Shown here in pieces: positions 33,690-41,531 of a stretch of DNA of 64,000 nucleotides. How positions within the stretch are numbered: position 1 is the first letter of the stretch; each line of letters begins with the position of its first letter. The notes below the pieces were generated by a model that was not told the origin of the DNA, searched no databases, and was given only the letters and a program-made list of their open reading frames with translations. Both the position numbers and the translations under genes were made by a program. The stretch lies in NCBI RefSeq assembly GCF_965224175.1, contig NZ_OZ245041.1, positions 5,084,001 to 5,148,000 on the forward strand, given 5' to 3'. The DNA comes from Kordia sp965224175. GTDB lineage: Bacteria > Bacteroidota > Bacteroidia > Flavobacteriales > Flavobacteriaceae.

Positions 33690-34163
33690 ATGACATTAAA
33701 CATATTAGGATTAGACATCCAAAAAACAGAAGAATTAGTAGACGACTTAAACGTTTTATTAGCTAATTTTCAAGTATATTATCAAAACCTAAGAGGAATT
33801 CACTGGAATATTAAAGGAAAAGGGTTTTTTGAATTGCATGCCAAGTTTGAAGAACTTTACAATGATACGCAAGTAAAGGTTGATGAAATCGCAGAACGGG
33901 TATTAACGCTTGGAGGAGAACCTTTGCATACTTTTGAAGATTATATAGCGAATGCCAAAGTTCCGGTAGGAAAGCACATTTCGCAAGACGAAAAAGCGGT
34001 TGCTTTGATTGTATCTTCTATTTCAGAACTCTTGCAATTAGAAAGATCATTACTAAACAAAGCTGGTGAAGCCAATGACGAAGGAACAAATGCTATGATG
34101 AGCGATTTAATTTCTGAACAGGAAAAAACTGTTTGGATGATGAATGCTTGGATGGATAAGTAG
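33690..34163 (+). CDS. dps: Dps family DNA-protecting ferritin-like protein
   Basis: 157 residues from the ATG of MTLNILGLDIQKTEELVDDL; a TTG 9 codons upstream overlaps the -7 element and is rejected. The Dps ferroxidase-site signature at the dimer interface is complete: RGIHWNIKGKGFFELHAKFE supplies His and the Asp/Glu ligands with the following LYNDTQVKVDEIAERVLTLG. It forms dodecamers that oxidise iron with peroxide and store it. Location opposite oxyR fits peroxide induction. Confidence 0.95.
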   Translation: MTLNILGLDIQKTEELVDDLNVLLANFQVYYQNLRGIHWNIKGKGFFELHAKFEELYNDTQVKVDEIAERVLTLGGEPLHTFEDYIANAKVPVGKHISQDEKAVALIVSSISELLQLERSLLNKAGEANDEGTNAMMSDLISEQEKTVWMMNAWMDK

Positions 34164-34192
34164 TATTTTAGTTTATAAGCTTATTTACAAAC

Positions 34193-34223
34193 AAAAAGTG
34201 ATACAATTATGTATCACTTTTTT
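34193..34223. terminator. Bidirectional rho-independent terminator
   Basis: A 13-bp perfect stem AAAAAGTGATACA/TGTATCACTTTTT, ATTA loop, with T tracts on both strands. It serves convergent dps and the DUF2141 gene. Confidence 0.9.
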
Positions 34224-34258
34224 GTTTTACACCAATACCAAATACCTATGAGCTATAT

Positions 34259-34684
34259 TTAAAGAACAATATTCAATGTTAGGTCTTTATCTTTTACTGT
34301 AAATTTTGAAGATCCAAATTCTGGTGGTCCATAACTCATAGGGTTGTTAGACATTCCATAATCTTCTTTTGGCATTCCGTTATCTTCGAAATCCATACGT
34401 CCGTTGTCGTTTTCATCATGTACACACGTAATAGCATATTCGCCTTTTGGTACATTTGTAAAGGTTACTTTTACTTTGTTATTTTCAATAGTACTTCCAG
34501 TTGCCTGAATTGGCTTTGTTTTCATAAATGTATTTTCTGTGTACAAAGCAAACAACACTTTTCCGTCGTTATTTTTTATTTTGTTTACGGTTACTGTAAT
34601 AGTGATTCCTTCCTCTGAGTTGTTGGTTTGTGCTGTTGTAAAGAAACCTGTTAAGAATACTGCGATTAAAATTAAATTTTTCAT
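34259..34684 (-). CDS. DUF2141 domain-containing secreted protein
   Basis: 141 residues with signal peptide (MKNLILIAVFLTGFFTTAQT). The DUF2141 beta-sandwich follows: ITVTVNKIKNNDGKVLFALY, then NVPKGEYAITCVHDENDNGR and MDFEDNGMPKEDYGMSNNP, ending FTVKDKDLTLNIVL. The acidic DENDNGRMDFE loop looks like a calcium site. Proteins of this family are periplasmic, and function is unknown. The leader upstream holds a dispersed element. Confidence 0.9.
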   Translation of the reverse strand: MKNLILIAVFLTGFFTTAQTNNSEEGITITVTVNKIKNNDGKVLFALYTENTFMKTKPIQATGSTIENNKVKVTFTNVPKGEYAITCVHDENDNGRMDFEDNGMPKEDYGMSNNPMSYGPPEFGSSKFTVKDKDLTLNIVL

Positions 34685-34720
34685 GTCTGATTGTTTTATT
34701 GATTAATGAATTATTTTTTA

Positions 34721-34757
34721 TTACACTGAGCTAAGCTGAATGTGTTGATTGATGATT
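34721..34757 (-). repeat. Dispersed leader element, copy 5
   Basis: On the minus strand ATCATCAATCAACACATTCA continues into GCTTAGCTCAGTGTAA, 36 bp before the DUF2141 start. Confidence 0.65.
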
Positions 34758-34979
34758 CAAAAGTCCATAAAAATTGTAATCACGCATAAAAAAAGATACC
34801 TAACTGTAATTTTTGAAGGATGAATTGTAGAAAAGGAATTAGGATTTGAGTTTTAGAACTAGTTTTGGGAACCTTTTTTAAAAAGAATGCGTCTATATAG
34901 ATATACAGGAGTTTACTGTTTTACGAATTGAAATTTTTTTTGTTCACATTGTGGTTTTCGGTTTATCAGCAGAAGAATT

Positions 34980-35107
34980 GTAAACTTTAGTTAATTGAAT
35001 TATTTAGGTTAATCATACACTATAAAAGTATCAGCTTACCATGAATTTATTATATAGTATAGTTGTATGAAAGAGGGTGAAAAGCGGACTGAAAAGTTCG
35101 CTTTTTT
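34980..35107 (+). ncRNA. Possible orphan small transcript ending in a terminator
   Basis: Arms AAAAGCGGACT (35080-35090) and AGTTCGCTTTT (35095-35105) form an 11-bp stem with one G-U pair and a GAAA tetraloop, running into six Ts. That is a textbook plus-strand terminator. No plus-strand gene precedes it: dps, the nearest, ends at 34163 and has its own terminator. The 5' boundary is a guess, and no promoter is clear. The rest of the 34758-35375 gap holds no supported gene. Confidence 0.35.
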
Positions 35108-35296
35108 ACACTAAATCTATATTCTTATTATTTTTCATTGTTACTTTGAACACTTTTAGAGGTAACAAATATTTGGGATAAACTTTCATAAAATACATCC
35201 ACAAACTTTGAAAGCCTTCCAAAATCTGTATTGAAATCAGCTCCCTTGTATGAAAAGAAAAGACAAGGCTAATCATTTTCATCGACATAATAACAC

Positions 35297-35346
35297 TAAA
35301 AAAGAGGACAGAAATAAAAAAGGAAAATTCTCTATTTCTGTTCTCT
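35297..35346 (-). terminator. Rho-independent terminator of the LamG gene
   Basis: On the minus strand AGAGAACAGAAATA pairs with TATTTCTGTCCTCT (one G-U) over a 16-nt loop and is followed by T6, 30 bp past the stop. Confidence 0.8.
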
Positions 35347-35375
35347 TAGGGTTTCTAGGAAAAAATAAGTTAAAA

Positions 35376-37355
35376 TTACTCTTTCACAATTTTTAATGTT
35401 TTATAATCGTCCAATTTCAATACATACATTCCTTTAGACAAATGTTGTATATTTATACTGTTATTTTCTGAGGTTGCTCCTGTTTGTACTAAGCGCCCAG
35501 AAATATCATAAAGTGTGTATCTTACTGGTTGCATTAATCCTGAAATTTGAAATCTATCCTTTGTCGGATTTGGAAATACAGCTATAGAATCAGAAGATTC
35601 AAAACTATCTGTACTTAAAGTATTCAAGTTTATCAATCTTACATTGTCAATATAAATAGAACCACCATTGGTCACATTATTTTGTTTTTCACCCGCAGCC
35701 AATCGCAAACTAATATCACTCGTTGTTGTAGTTGTAATTTCATAGGTTCTATGTGTTGAAAAAACTGTCGTTGTAGGAACTACTATAAAGTTTGAAGTAG
35801 TAGTCATACCATCAGTTATTTGATTATAATATGTAAAATCTCGATTGACATTTGTGTTATCATCACTAAACTGGTATTCTATGTAATACGAACCAGCTGG
35901 TACATTTGTGAAAGTAACTGGTTCTACCCTAGCTGTCACTTCAATATAAGCTGCTGTATAATTAAATCCAACACCTTGTCCTGTTCCATTAACAGCTGCA
36001 TCTGTAGACAATGCAACACTATTTCTATAACTAAGAGCTCCACCAGAAATTGGAGTTGTGGAAGTTGCATCAAAGTTTTCTTCTTGCTCAACAGTAGTAC
36101 CAGATACCGTTGTAGGCAAAACAGTATTCATTTTTATAAGTTCTACAGTATCTATATATACTAATGAGTTCGTGAACGCTGATACAAAAGGAGACATCTG
36201 CATTGTAAAACTCAAATCACTCGTCGTTGTAATTGAAATTTGTGCAGTGTATCGTTTTTGAAAACTACCACTTCCTGTTTGTATACCTACGGTTTGTGTT
36301 TTTGAATTTGTACCATCAGAAATGACAGCATCGTATGAGAATCCAGCATTTTCGGCATTAATATCGTATTGAATAATATAGTCTCCTGGAGCAACATTGT
36401 TGAAAGTATGTAAGGTAATTTCTTCCTCTTCAAAAAGATTAGCATCGTAACGGAACTCTATTCCTTTACCAGTACCATTTACATCTGCTACTGCCGAAAG
36501 CGCAATACTATTGTTAAAGGTAATTCCTCCATTTCCTGACGGCGCTGAAGAAGCTGAATCAAAATTTTCGGTAGCAACTACAGTTCCATCATCTAATATA
36601 TTAATATTCACATCAGGAAGAGGCATGTCGAGTGGTAAATTTTTTCCTCCACTTACAATCGAAGCACCTAGATTTAGATTCCCATCCCAAAAAGATGCTG
36701 ATGTTCCTGAGGCTGTATTATCAAGATTTGAACCTGTAGTCGTAATCGGTGAATAAATGACCAAACCGTCAGTACTATTGTCTATTCTATAGTCTTTAAA
36801 AAAATCTATTTCTGTTTGAGTTCTAGCTGTATTCCAAAAACGTATTTCATCTATCAATCCATAAAAATGACGTCCCGACCATGTTGGGTTTTCTCCTATT
36901 AATAAATTTACAGATGATGGATCTATTGAACCACTAAAAGACGTAGTTGCTTTTAATTCTCCATTTACATATAAACTTACGCTATGTCCATTAAATACAC
37001 CTGCTATATGATACCATTGATTGGGTGTAATTGTAGTATTCCAATATGCATTTCGCCAACCACTTGTGGTTCCAATATTAAAATCTATTCCATCGGCTCC
37101 TATTCGTAGGTCATAACCTTTTTCACCAGATTCTGATTTTGAAAAAATTGATCCTGCCCAATAATTTGCTTGTAACTGCGTAGGATATACCCATGCTTCT
37201 AAGGTTATAGCATTGGTAGGGTTAAAAGCCGAGGAAATTGGATAACCAACATTCGAATTACCACCATTGGGCAATTGTAAGGCATACTGCCCAAAACTTA
37301 ATTGAGAAAAGGTGAATGTAATTAGTAGAGAAATAAGGGAGTAATTGTTTTTCAT
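35376..37355 (-). CDS. LamG-domain surface protein with T9SS type A sorting domain
   Basis: 659 residues. Signal peptide: MKNNYSLISLLITFTFSQLS. A LamG/concanavalin-like domain (~25-205) has NPTNAITLEAWVYPTQ and WYHIAGVFNGHSVSLYVNGE, then GLIDEIRFWNTARTQTEID. Two related ~165-residue beta modules follow (~255-405 and ~415-580), each opening with an EENFD or TENFD segment, then a SVALS or SIALSA strand and VNGTG. The C-terminal ~75 residues are the sorting domain (IAVFPNPTKDRFQISGLMQP). It is probably a secreted carbohydrate-binding surface protein with no catalytic domain. It is divergent from the TPR kinase gene. Confidence 0.93.
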   Translation of the reverse strand: MKNNYSLISLLITFTFSQLSFGQYALQLPNGGNSNVGYPISSAFNPTNAITLEAWVYPTQLQANYWAGSIFSKSESGEKGYDLRIGADGIDFNIGTTSGWRNAYWNTTITPNQWYHIAGVFNGHSVSLYVNGELKATTSFSGSIDPSSVNLLIGENPTWSGRHFYGLIDEIRFWNTARTQTEIDFFKDYRIDNSTDGLVIYSPITTTGSNLDNTASGTSASFWDGNLNLGASIVSGGKNLPLDMPLPDVNINILDDGTVVATENFDSASSAPSGNGGITFNNSIALSAVADVNGTGKGIEFRYDANLFEEEEITLHTFNNVAPGDYIIQYDINAENAGFSYDAVISDGTNSKTQTVGIQTGSGSFQKRYTAQISITTTSDLSFTMQMSPFVSAFTNSLVYIDTVELIKMNTVLPTTVSGTTVEQEENFDATSTTPISGGALSYRNSVALSTDAAVNGTGQGVGFNYTAAYIEVTARVEPVTFTNVPAGSYYIEYQFSDDNTNVNRDFTYYNQITDGMTTTSNFIVVPTTTVFSTHRTYEITTTTTSDISLRLAAGEKQNNVTNGGSIYIDNVRLINLNTLSTDSFESSDSIAVFPNPTKDRFQISGLMQPVRYTLYDISGRLVQTGATSENNSINIQHLSKGMYVLKLDDYKTLKIVKE

Positions 37356-37424
37356 TTAAGTATTATTTTTTTGTGATTGTGCAAATCAAACAATAATGAA
37401 TGGCAATCGGAACTAGGGATATTC

Positions 37425-37487
37425 AAAATCAGTAGTAGCCCTTAAGTATTCTACTTACAAATTGACAAAAATCAGTAGTAACCCTTA
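37425..37487. promoter_or_regulatory. Direct-repeat regulator sites upstream of the TPR kinase
   Basis: AAAATCAGTAGTAGCCCTTA (37425-37444) and AAAATCAGTAGTAACCCTTA (37468-37487) differ at one position. They lie 43 bp apart, about four helical turns. The second copy is just upstream of the predicted -33 element. Confidence 0.6.
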
Positions 37488-37495
37488 GACGGTTA

Positions 37496-37527
37496 TTGCG
37501 TAATTAGAGATGATTTTTCTATATTCG
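37496..37527 (+). promoter_or_regulatory. Promoter of the TPR histidine kinase
   Basis: TTG (37496-37498), 21 bp, TATATTCG (37520-37527) fits the TTG/TAnnTTTG Bacteroidota promoter with one mismatch. It predicts a transcript start near 37534, after the first in-frame ATG at 37532. Confidence 0.5.
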
Positions 37528-37561
37528 AATCATGAAATTGACTATTCCTCTAAACCAATTA

Positions 37562-39514
37562 ATGAAGAAATGCATGTTTTTAATATTTCTATGCTTTTTG
37601 GGAATATGTATAGTAAGTTGTAATAGGAATGCGCAAGTTGAGATTCCTGAAGAATATGCTCTTTTACGTGATAGATCGAATTTTAAAGACAGTTTGTATG
37701 AGTCCACTTTTTCTAAAGCGTATCAAAGATTTTTATCTGAAAGAAAGTATGGTATTACTGCACAAATATTAATGGCAAAAGGAGATGCACTAGATTACTA
37801 CTTACAATATGATTCTATCTATTTAAAACAATGTGTTGATTTCATTACCAAATATGACCAATCTTTAAGTGATAATCAAAACATGGAAATTCACTATTTT
37901 ATTGGTTCACAATACGACTTTAATAGAAATATTAAAGAAAGTAAAAGATGGCTCACAGATGCTATTGCATACAGTCCCAACCCAAAGAAAGAAACTATTG
38001 AAGGATTTTCGCATTTGATTCTTTCCGATCAACAGAAAATACAAGGACAATTAGATAGTTCACAATACCATGCGTTTGAAGCCTTAAAAGTGTTTGAAGC
38101 AACTAAAGATACCACAAACATTAGCTCTATTCAATACAGCCTATTCAGAATCTCATCAAGTATGAATGATGATAAAAATGCTAAAAAAGCATTGAATAGA
38201 ATGATTTACTATGGGAAAGCGGCCAAAGATACATCTAATATATGTTTGGCATACGCAGGACATGCACTACATTTTATAAAAACCGACACCACATATCAAA
38301 GCTTGATTGCTTATAAAGATAGCTTAGGGAATTTATTAAAGCATTGGAAAAAACCTGTGCAGCACTATTTGTTTATGGATTCGTATTTTAAAACAGCTAT
38401 TCATATTAAAAATAATGAGATAGAGGCTGCCGAAAAAGAATTAGCGAAAGCAGATTCTTTGGCAAATCCAAACGGTTACCATCATAATTATTACTTAAAA
38501 GATGCAAGACTTAACCTATCGTATGCAAAAACAGGCAACTATAATCAGGAACTTTTTGAGGAAATGGTTAATGCTGCAGAAAAAGCTAAAGATTATTACA
38601 GAGGAATCAATCTGTTAAGGGATATGATTGCTTCTAAGGAAAAAGTAAAAGAGTATGAACAAGCTTTTTTATACTTAAAGAAACACAATAGACTCCGAGA
38701 TTTTCTGTGGAATAAAGACTTAAAGGCTAAGATATATGAGTTTGAAAAAAAGTTTCAAACCTCAAAAAAAGAACAAAAAATAGCAGAACAAGAAAAATCA
38801 ATCATACAACAAAATAGTATTATCGGCTTGCTTCTATTGAGTATAATTATCATTGGCTTAGGTTTTGTCATTTACAATACACGAAAAAAGCGTCGTGCTT
38901 TAGAAAAGGAACAACAACTACAGGAAAGCTTTACTCAACAACTTCTTGAGAATACAGAAAATGAACGTAGCCGTATTGCAGGTGATTTGCATGATAGCGT
39001 AAATCATAAACTATTGCAAATTAGTACAAAAGCTAAAGACGGAAAACCTATTGAGCATTCTGAACTCGCTAAGATTATTGAACAAGTACGAAACATTAGT
39101 CATAATCTACATCCAGTAATGTTTGAACGTATAGGTTTAGAAAAAAGCATCGAAGAATTGTGTCGCAATATAATGGAAACTACAAATCTGCTTATAAGTA
39201 CACAGATTTCGTATACCAAAACCTTGAGCACACAACAAGAACTACAAATTTATCGTATTGTAGAAGAAGCACTCAATAATATTATAAAACACAGTAAAGC
39301 TAATAACGCACTAATCAAAATAATTAGTTCTCAATCTGAATTAGATATTAGTATTAGAGATAATGGAAAAGGGTTTGATGTAGAGAGTTTAAAAGGTGAT
39401 AAAATTACTTTTGGACTAGCAAATATTAAACAGCGCGCCAAGTCTATAAAAGGGAATCTTAACTTTGTATCAAATCCGAAAGGAACACAATTAAATCTTA
39501 CCGTAAAAACGTAA
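37562..39514 (+). CDS. TPR-containing sensor histidine kinase (HisKA_3 class), lipoprotein-like N-terminus
   Basis: 650 residues from MKKCMFLIFLCFLGICIVSC. The ATG ten codons earlier at 37532 precedes the expected transcript start. The N-terminus has a lipobox (IVSC). Residues ~20-410 are TPR-like helical repeats in the periplasm, then a transmembrane helix (~420-440, IIGLLLLSIIIIGLGFVIYN) and a coiled coil. The NarL-type dimerisation motif is ERSRIAGDLHDSVNHKLLQI (His ~482). The HATPase domain has IYRIVEEALNNIIKHSKA and DNGKGFD. The response-regulator gene begins 2 bp after the stop. The signal is unknown; TPR sensors often read envelope or nutrient cues. Confidence 0.9.
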   Translation: MKKCMFLIFLCFLGICIVSCNRNAQVEIPEEYALLRDRSNFKDSLYESTFSKAYQRFLSERKYGITAQILMAKGDALDYYLQYDSIYLKQCVDFITKYDQSLSDNQNMEIHYFIGSQYDFNRNIKESKRWLTDAIAYSPNPKKETIEGFSHLILSDQQKIQGQLDSSQYHAFEALKVFEATKDTTNISSIQYSLFRISSSMNDDKNAKKALNRMIYYGKAAKDTSNICLAYAGHALHFIKTDTTYQSLIAYKDSLGNLLKHWKKPVQHYLFMDSYFKTAIHIKNNEIEAAEKELAKADSLANPNGYHHNYYLKDARLNLSYAKTGNYNQELFEEMVNAAEKAKDYYRGINLLRDMIASKEKVKEYEQAFLYLKKHNRLRDFLWNKDLKAKIYEFEKKFQTSKKEQKIAEQEKSIIQQNSIIGLLLLSIIIIGLGFVIYNTRKKRRALEKEQQLQESFTQQLLENTENERSRIAGDLHDSVNHKLLQISTKAKDGKPIEHSELAKIIEQVRNISHNLHPVMFERIGLEKSIEELCRNIMETTNLLISTQISYTKTLSTQQELQIYRIVEEALNNIIKHSKANNALIKIISSQSELDISIRDNGKGFDVESLKGDKITFGLANIKQRAKSIKGNLNFVSNPKGTQLNLTVKT

Positions 39515-39516
39515 AC

Positions 39517-40161
39517 ATGAGAAAAAGTATTATCATAGCTGAAGACCATCCTATAACTGCAAGAGGCATGGAAAATGTATTAACTACTATGGGATATCAC
39601 GTATTGGGAACGTATCAAAACGGTTTACAAGCGCTGAATCAAATTTGTTTGCAAAAACCTGATTATGTATTACTTGATGTGCAAATGCCAGGCATGTGCG
39701 GGTTAGATATTGTGGAAAACTTGCATAAGAAGAATATAAAAGTCAAGACAATTATCTATACAATGTTTACAGATATTAATTTATTGGAACAAGCAAAAAA
39801 CTTAAATGTAAACGGTTATCTGCTTAAAGAATTTGCAATAGATGATTTAAAAGAATGTATGCATGCTTTAGAACGTAACATGAATTGGTATAATCCTAAA
39901 CTGGAAGAAAAACTAAAAAAGACAAAAGTCACTTTTTCACCTGAATTATTTTGTAAGCTTACCACTAGGGAACGAGCTGTGCTTAATTGCATTGCGAATA
40001 ATATGTCTACCAAAGAAATTGCCGATGAACAATTTATTAGTGAACGAACTGTGGAAAGTCATCGAAGAAACATAAAAATAAAATTAAACTTGCCTGACAA
40101 GAAAAATGCTTTACTTGTTTGGGCGATTGAAAATAAAGGTTTTTTCTCGCTTATGGAATGA
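39517..40161 (+). CDS. LuxR/NarL-type response regulator
   Basis: 214 residues. The receiver domain has the acidic pair in IIIAEDHPITARG, phosphoacceptor Asp in VLLDVQMPG (~54), Thr in IIYTMFTD and Lys in YLLKEF. The C-terminal LuxR helix-turn-helix is LTTRERAVLNCIANNMSTKE, then FISERTVESHRRNIKIKLNL. It is the cognate partner of the TPR kinase and probably cotranscribed with it. Candidate sites with the shared core GTAGTAA flank the pair: two direct repeats upstream of the kinase and three palindromes downstream of this gene. Confidence 0.94.
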   Translation: MRKSIIIAEDHPITARGMENVLTTMGYHVLGTYQNGLQALNQICLQKPDYVLLDVQMPGMCGLDIVENLHKKNIKVKTIIYTMFTDINLLEQAKNLNVNGYLLKEFAIDDLKECMHALERNMNWYNPKLEEKLKKTKVTFSPELFCKLTTRERAVLNCIANNMSTKEIADEQFISERTVESHRRNIKIKLNLPDKKNALLVWAIENKGFFSLME

Positions 40162-40345
40162 ATTTATTTCAATACGCATATAAAACTTTATATTCTTCAT
40201 TTCTCGATATACTTCTTGTTAAAGGAAATAACATAGTATAGCTTTTTGCACTAAACCTAAATTCTTGTGTTTTTATTTCTTTCCTCAGGTGAAATTGATG
40301 TATTAGTCAAGTTCTTTTGTAATTTTTGTAAAGAACAAAAATATA

Positions 40346-40405
40346 TTTACTAAGTAGTAAAAGTAAGTTTACTACGTAGTAAAGTGGATTTTGCTAGGTA
40401 GTAAA
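40346..40405. promoter_or_regulatory. Array of three 22-bp palindromic units
   Basis: TTTACTAAGTAGTAAA (40346-40361), TTTACTACGTAGTAAA (40368-40383) and TTTGCTAGGTAGTAAA (40390-40405) begin exactly 22 bp apart. The middle one is a perfect 16-bp palindrome. They lie about 200 bp upstream of the secreted six-repeat gene and about 185 bp after the response-regulator gene. The rest of the 437-bp gap is AT-rich, with a small AACCTCTTGAGGTT palindrome at 40413-40426 and no gene. Confidence 0.75.
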
Positions 40406-40599
40406 AAGTAAAAACCTCTTGAGGTTAAATTGTATTTATAAAGACAAAAAAATAAAAACGTCTTGATATCACATTTCTTTTGTCTATTAGATTTAAGGCG
40501 GACGAAGAGAACAGAAAATTGTTTTAAAAAGTATATCTTGTTGTTTTTAACATCAAGTCACATAATTTTTAGCGATATTGACCATTTAATAAGCGACAT

Positions 40600-41430
40600 A
40601 TGAAAAAAATAGTTCTTGTTCTTCTATTAGTAATTCCCGGTTTTTTATTCAGTCAGATTGATCACTCGATTGGAACCGTATATTACAAACAAAATAATTC
40701 CATTTACACGATTTTTAGCAATCAGAATCAAACACTCATAGGACAAAAAGGTATTGAGTATCGCGAAGGTAAAGTAGCTACTGATATCGCAAAAGTGTTT
40801 GGTGCTGTATATTATCCGGCAAACAATACTATTTATGCGATTTATGCAGATTCCAAAGGAACGCTTATTGGACAAAAAGGACTAGAATATAGAGAAGGTA
40901 AAGTAGCAAAAGACATTGCAAAAGTGTTTGGAAGCGTATTTTATCCAGCAACGAATACAATGTACATGATTTATGCAGATTCTAAAGGAACATTAATAGG
41001 GCAGAAAGGAATTGAATATCGTGACGGAAAGACGGCTACAGATATTGCTAAGGTATTCGGAACCTTGTATTATCCGCCAAATAATACTATTTATGTAATG
41101 TATGCAGATTCTAAAGGAACATTGATAGGGCAGAAAGGGATTGAATATCGTGATGGAAAAACAGCAACAGATATCAAGAAAACATTTGGAACTGTATTTT
41201 ATCCAGCAAGCAATACAATTTATGTAATGTATGCAGATTCTAAAGGAACGTTAATTGGACAGAAAGGAATTGAGTATCGTGAAGGGAAAACAGCTTCAAA
41301 TCTCTCAAAGGTATTTGGAACGCTTTATTATCCTGCTAGTAATACTATTTATGTAATGTATGCAGATTCCAAAGGAACACTTATTGGTCAAAAAGGACTT
41401 GAATATCGTGAAGGAAAAACGGTGAATTAG
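40600..41430 (+). CDS. Secreted six-repeat protein (possible beta-propeller)
   Basis: 276 residues. Signal peptide: MKKIVLVLLLVIPGFLFSQ. The mature part is six consecutive 43-residue repeats. Their consensus opens FGTLYYPASNTIYVMYADSK, continues GTLIGQKGIEYREGKTATDI and closes AKV. The first repeat is the most divergent (QNNSIYTIFSNQNQ), the last lacks its final strand. Repeat length and beta pattern would suit a six-bladed propeller, an inference. The protein has no T9SS sorting domain, so it is probably periplasmic. A three-unit palindrome array lies upstream, suggesting tight regulation, possibly by the neighbouring response regulator. Confidence 0.8.
   Translation: MKKIVLVLLLVIPGFLFSQIDHSIGTVYYKQNNSIYTIFSNQNQTLIGQKGIEYREGKVATDIAKVFGAVYYPANNTIYAIYADSKGTLIGQKGLEYREGKVAKDIAKVFGSVFYPATNTMYMIYADSKGTLIGQKGIEYRDGKTATDIAKVFGTLYYPPNNTIYVMYADSKGTLIGQKGIEYRDGKTATDIKKTFGTVFYPASNTIYVMYADSKGTLIGQKGIEYREGKTASNLSKVFGTLYYPASNTIYVMYADSKGTLIGQKGLEYREGKTVN
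40672..41430 (+). repeat. Six tandem 129-bp coding repeats
   Basis: Units start at 40672, 40801, 40930, 41059, 41188 and 41317. The spacing of the GCAGATTC marker (40846, 40975, 41104, 41233, 41362) is exactly 129 bp. Central units are nearly identical at DNA level, so copy number could vary by recombination. Confidence 0.9.
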
Positions 41431-41455
41431 AAGAATAAAATATTCCCCTAACTAG

Positions 41456-41474
41456 CGCGAGTTTCCAACTCGTG
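41456..41474. repeat. REP-like hairpin
   Basis: GCGCGAGTTTCCAACTCGTG folds as CGAGTT-TCC-AACTCG (41458-41472) plus one G-T and one G-C pair below. It is more GC-rich than its surroundings and resembles palindromes dispersed in Bacteroidota genomes. Only one copy is in this window. Confidence 0.4.
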
Positions 41475-41531
41475 ATAAACAAACTAAAAAAGGCATCTAT
41501 GAATTTGTGGCAAAATATTTAAAACCACGAA

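Noticed and set aside
35106..35288. 60-codon minus-strand ORF in the gap upstream of the LamG gene
   Set aside because: No recognisable start context, and no family; one end abuts the orphan terminator. Composition looks like chance reading of AT-rich DNA or an old gene remnant.
40346..40405. CRISPR-like array
   Set aside because: Repeats are palindromic with 6-bp non-unique gaps and only three units; no spacers and no cas genes.
40441..40485. Attenuator with alternative AAGAC/GTCTT and AGACAAAA/TTTTGTCT pairings
   Set aside because: Short arms in very AT-rich DNA; expected by chance.
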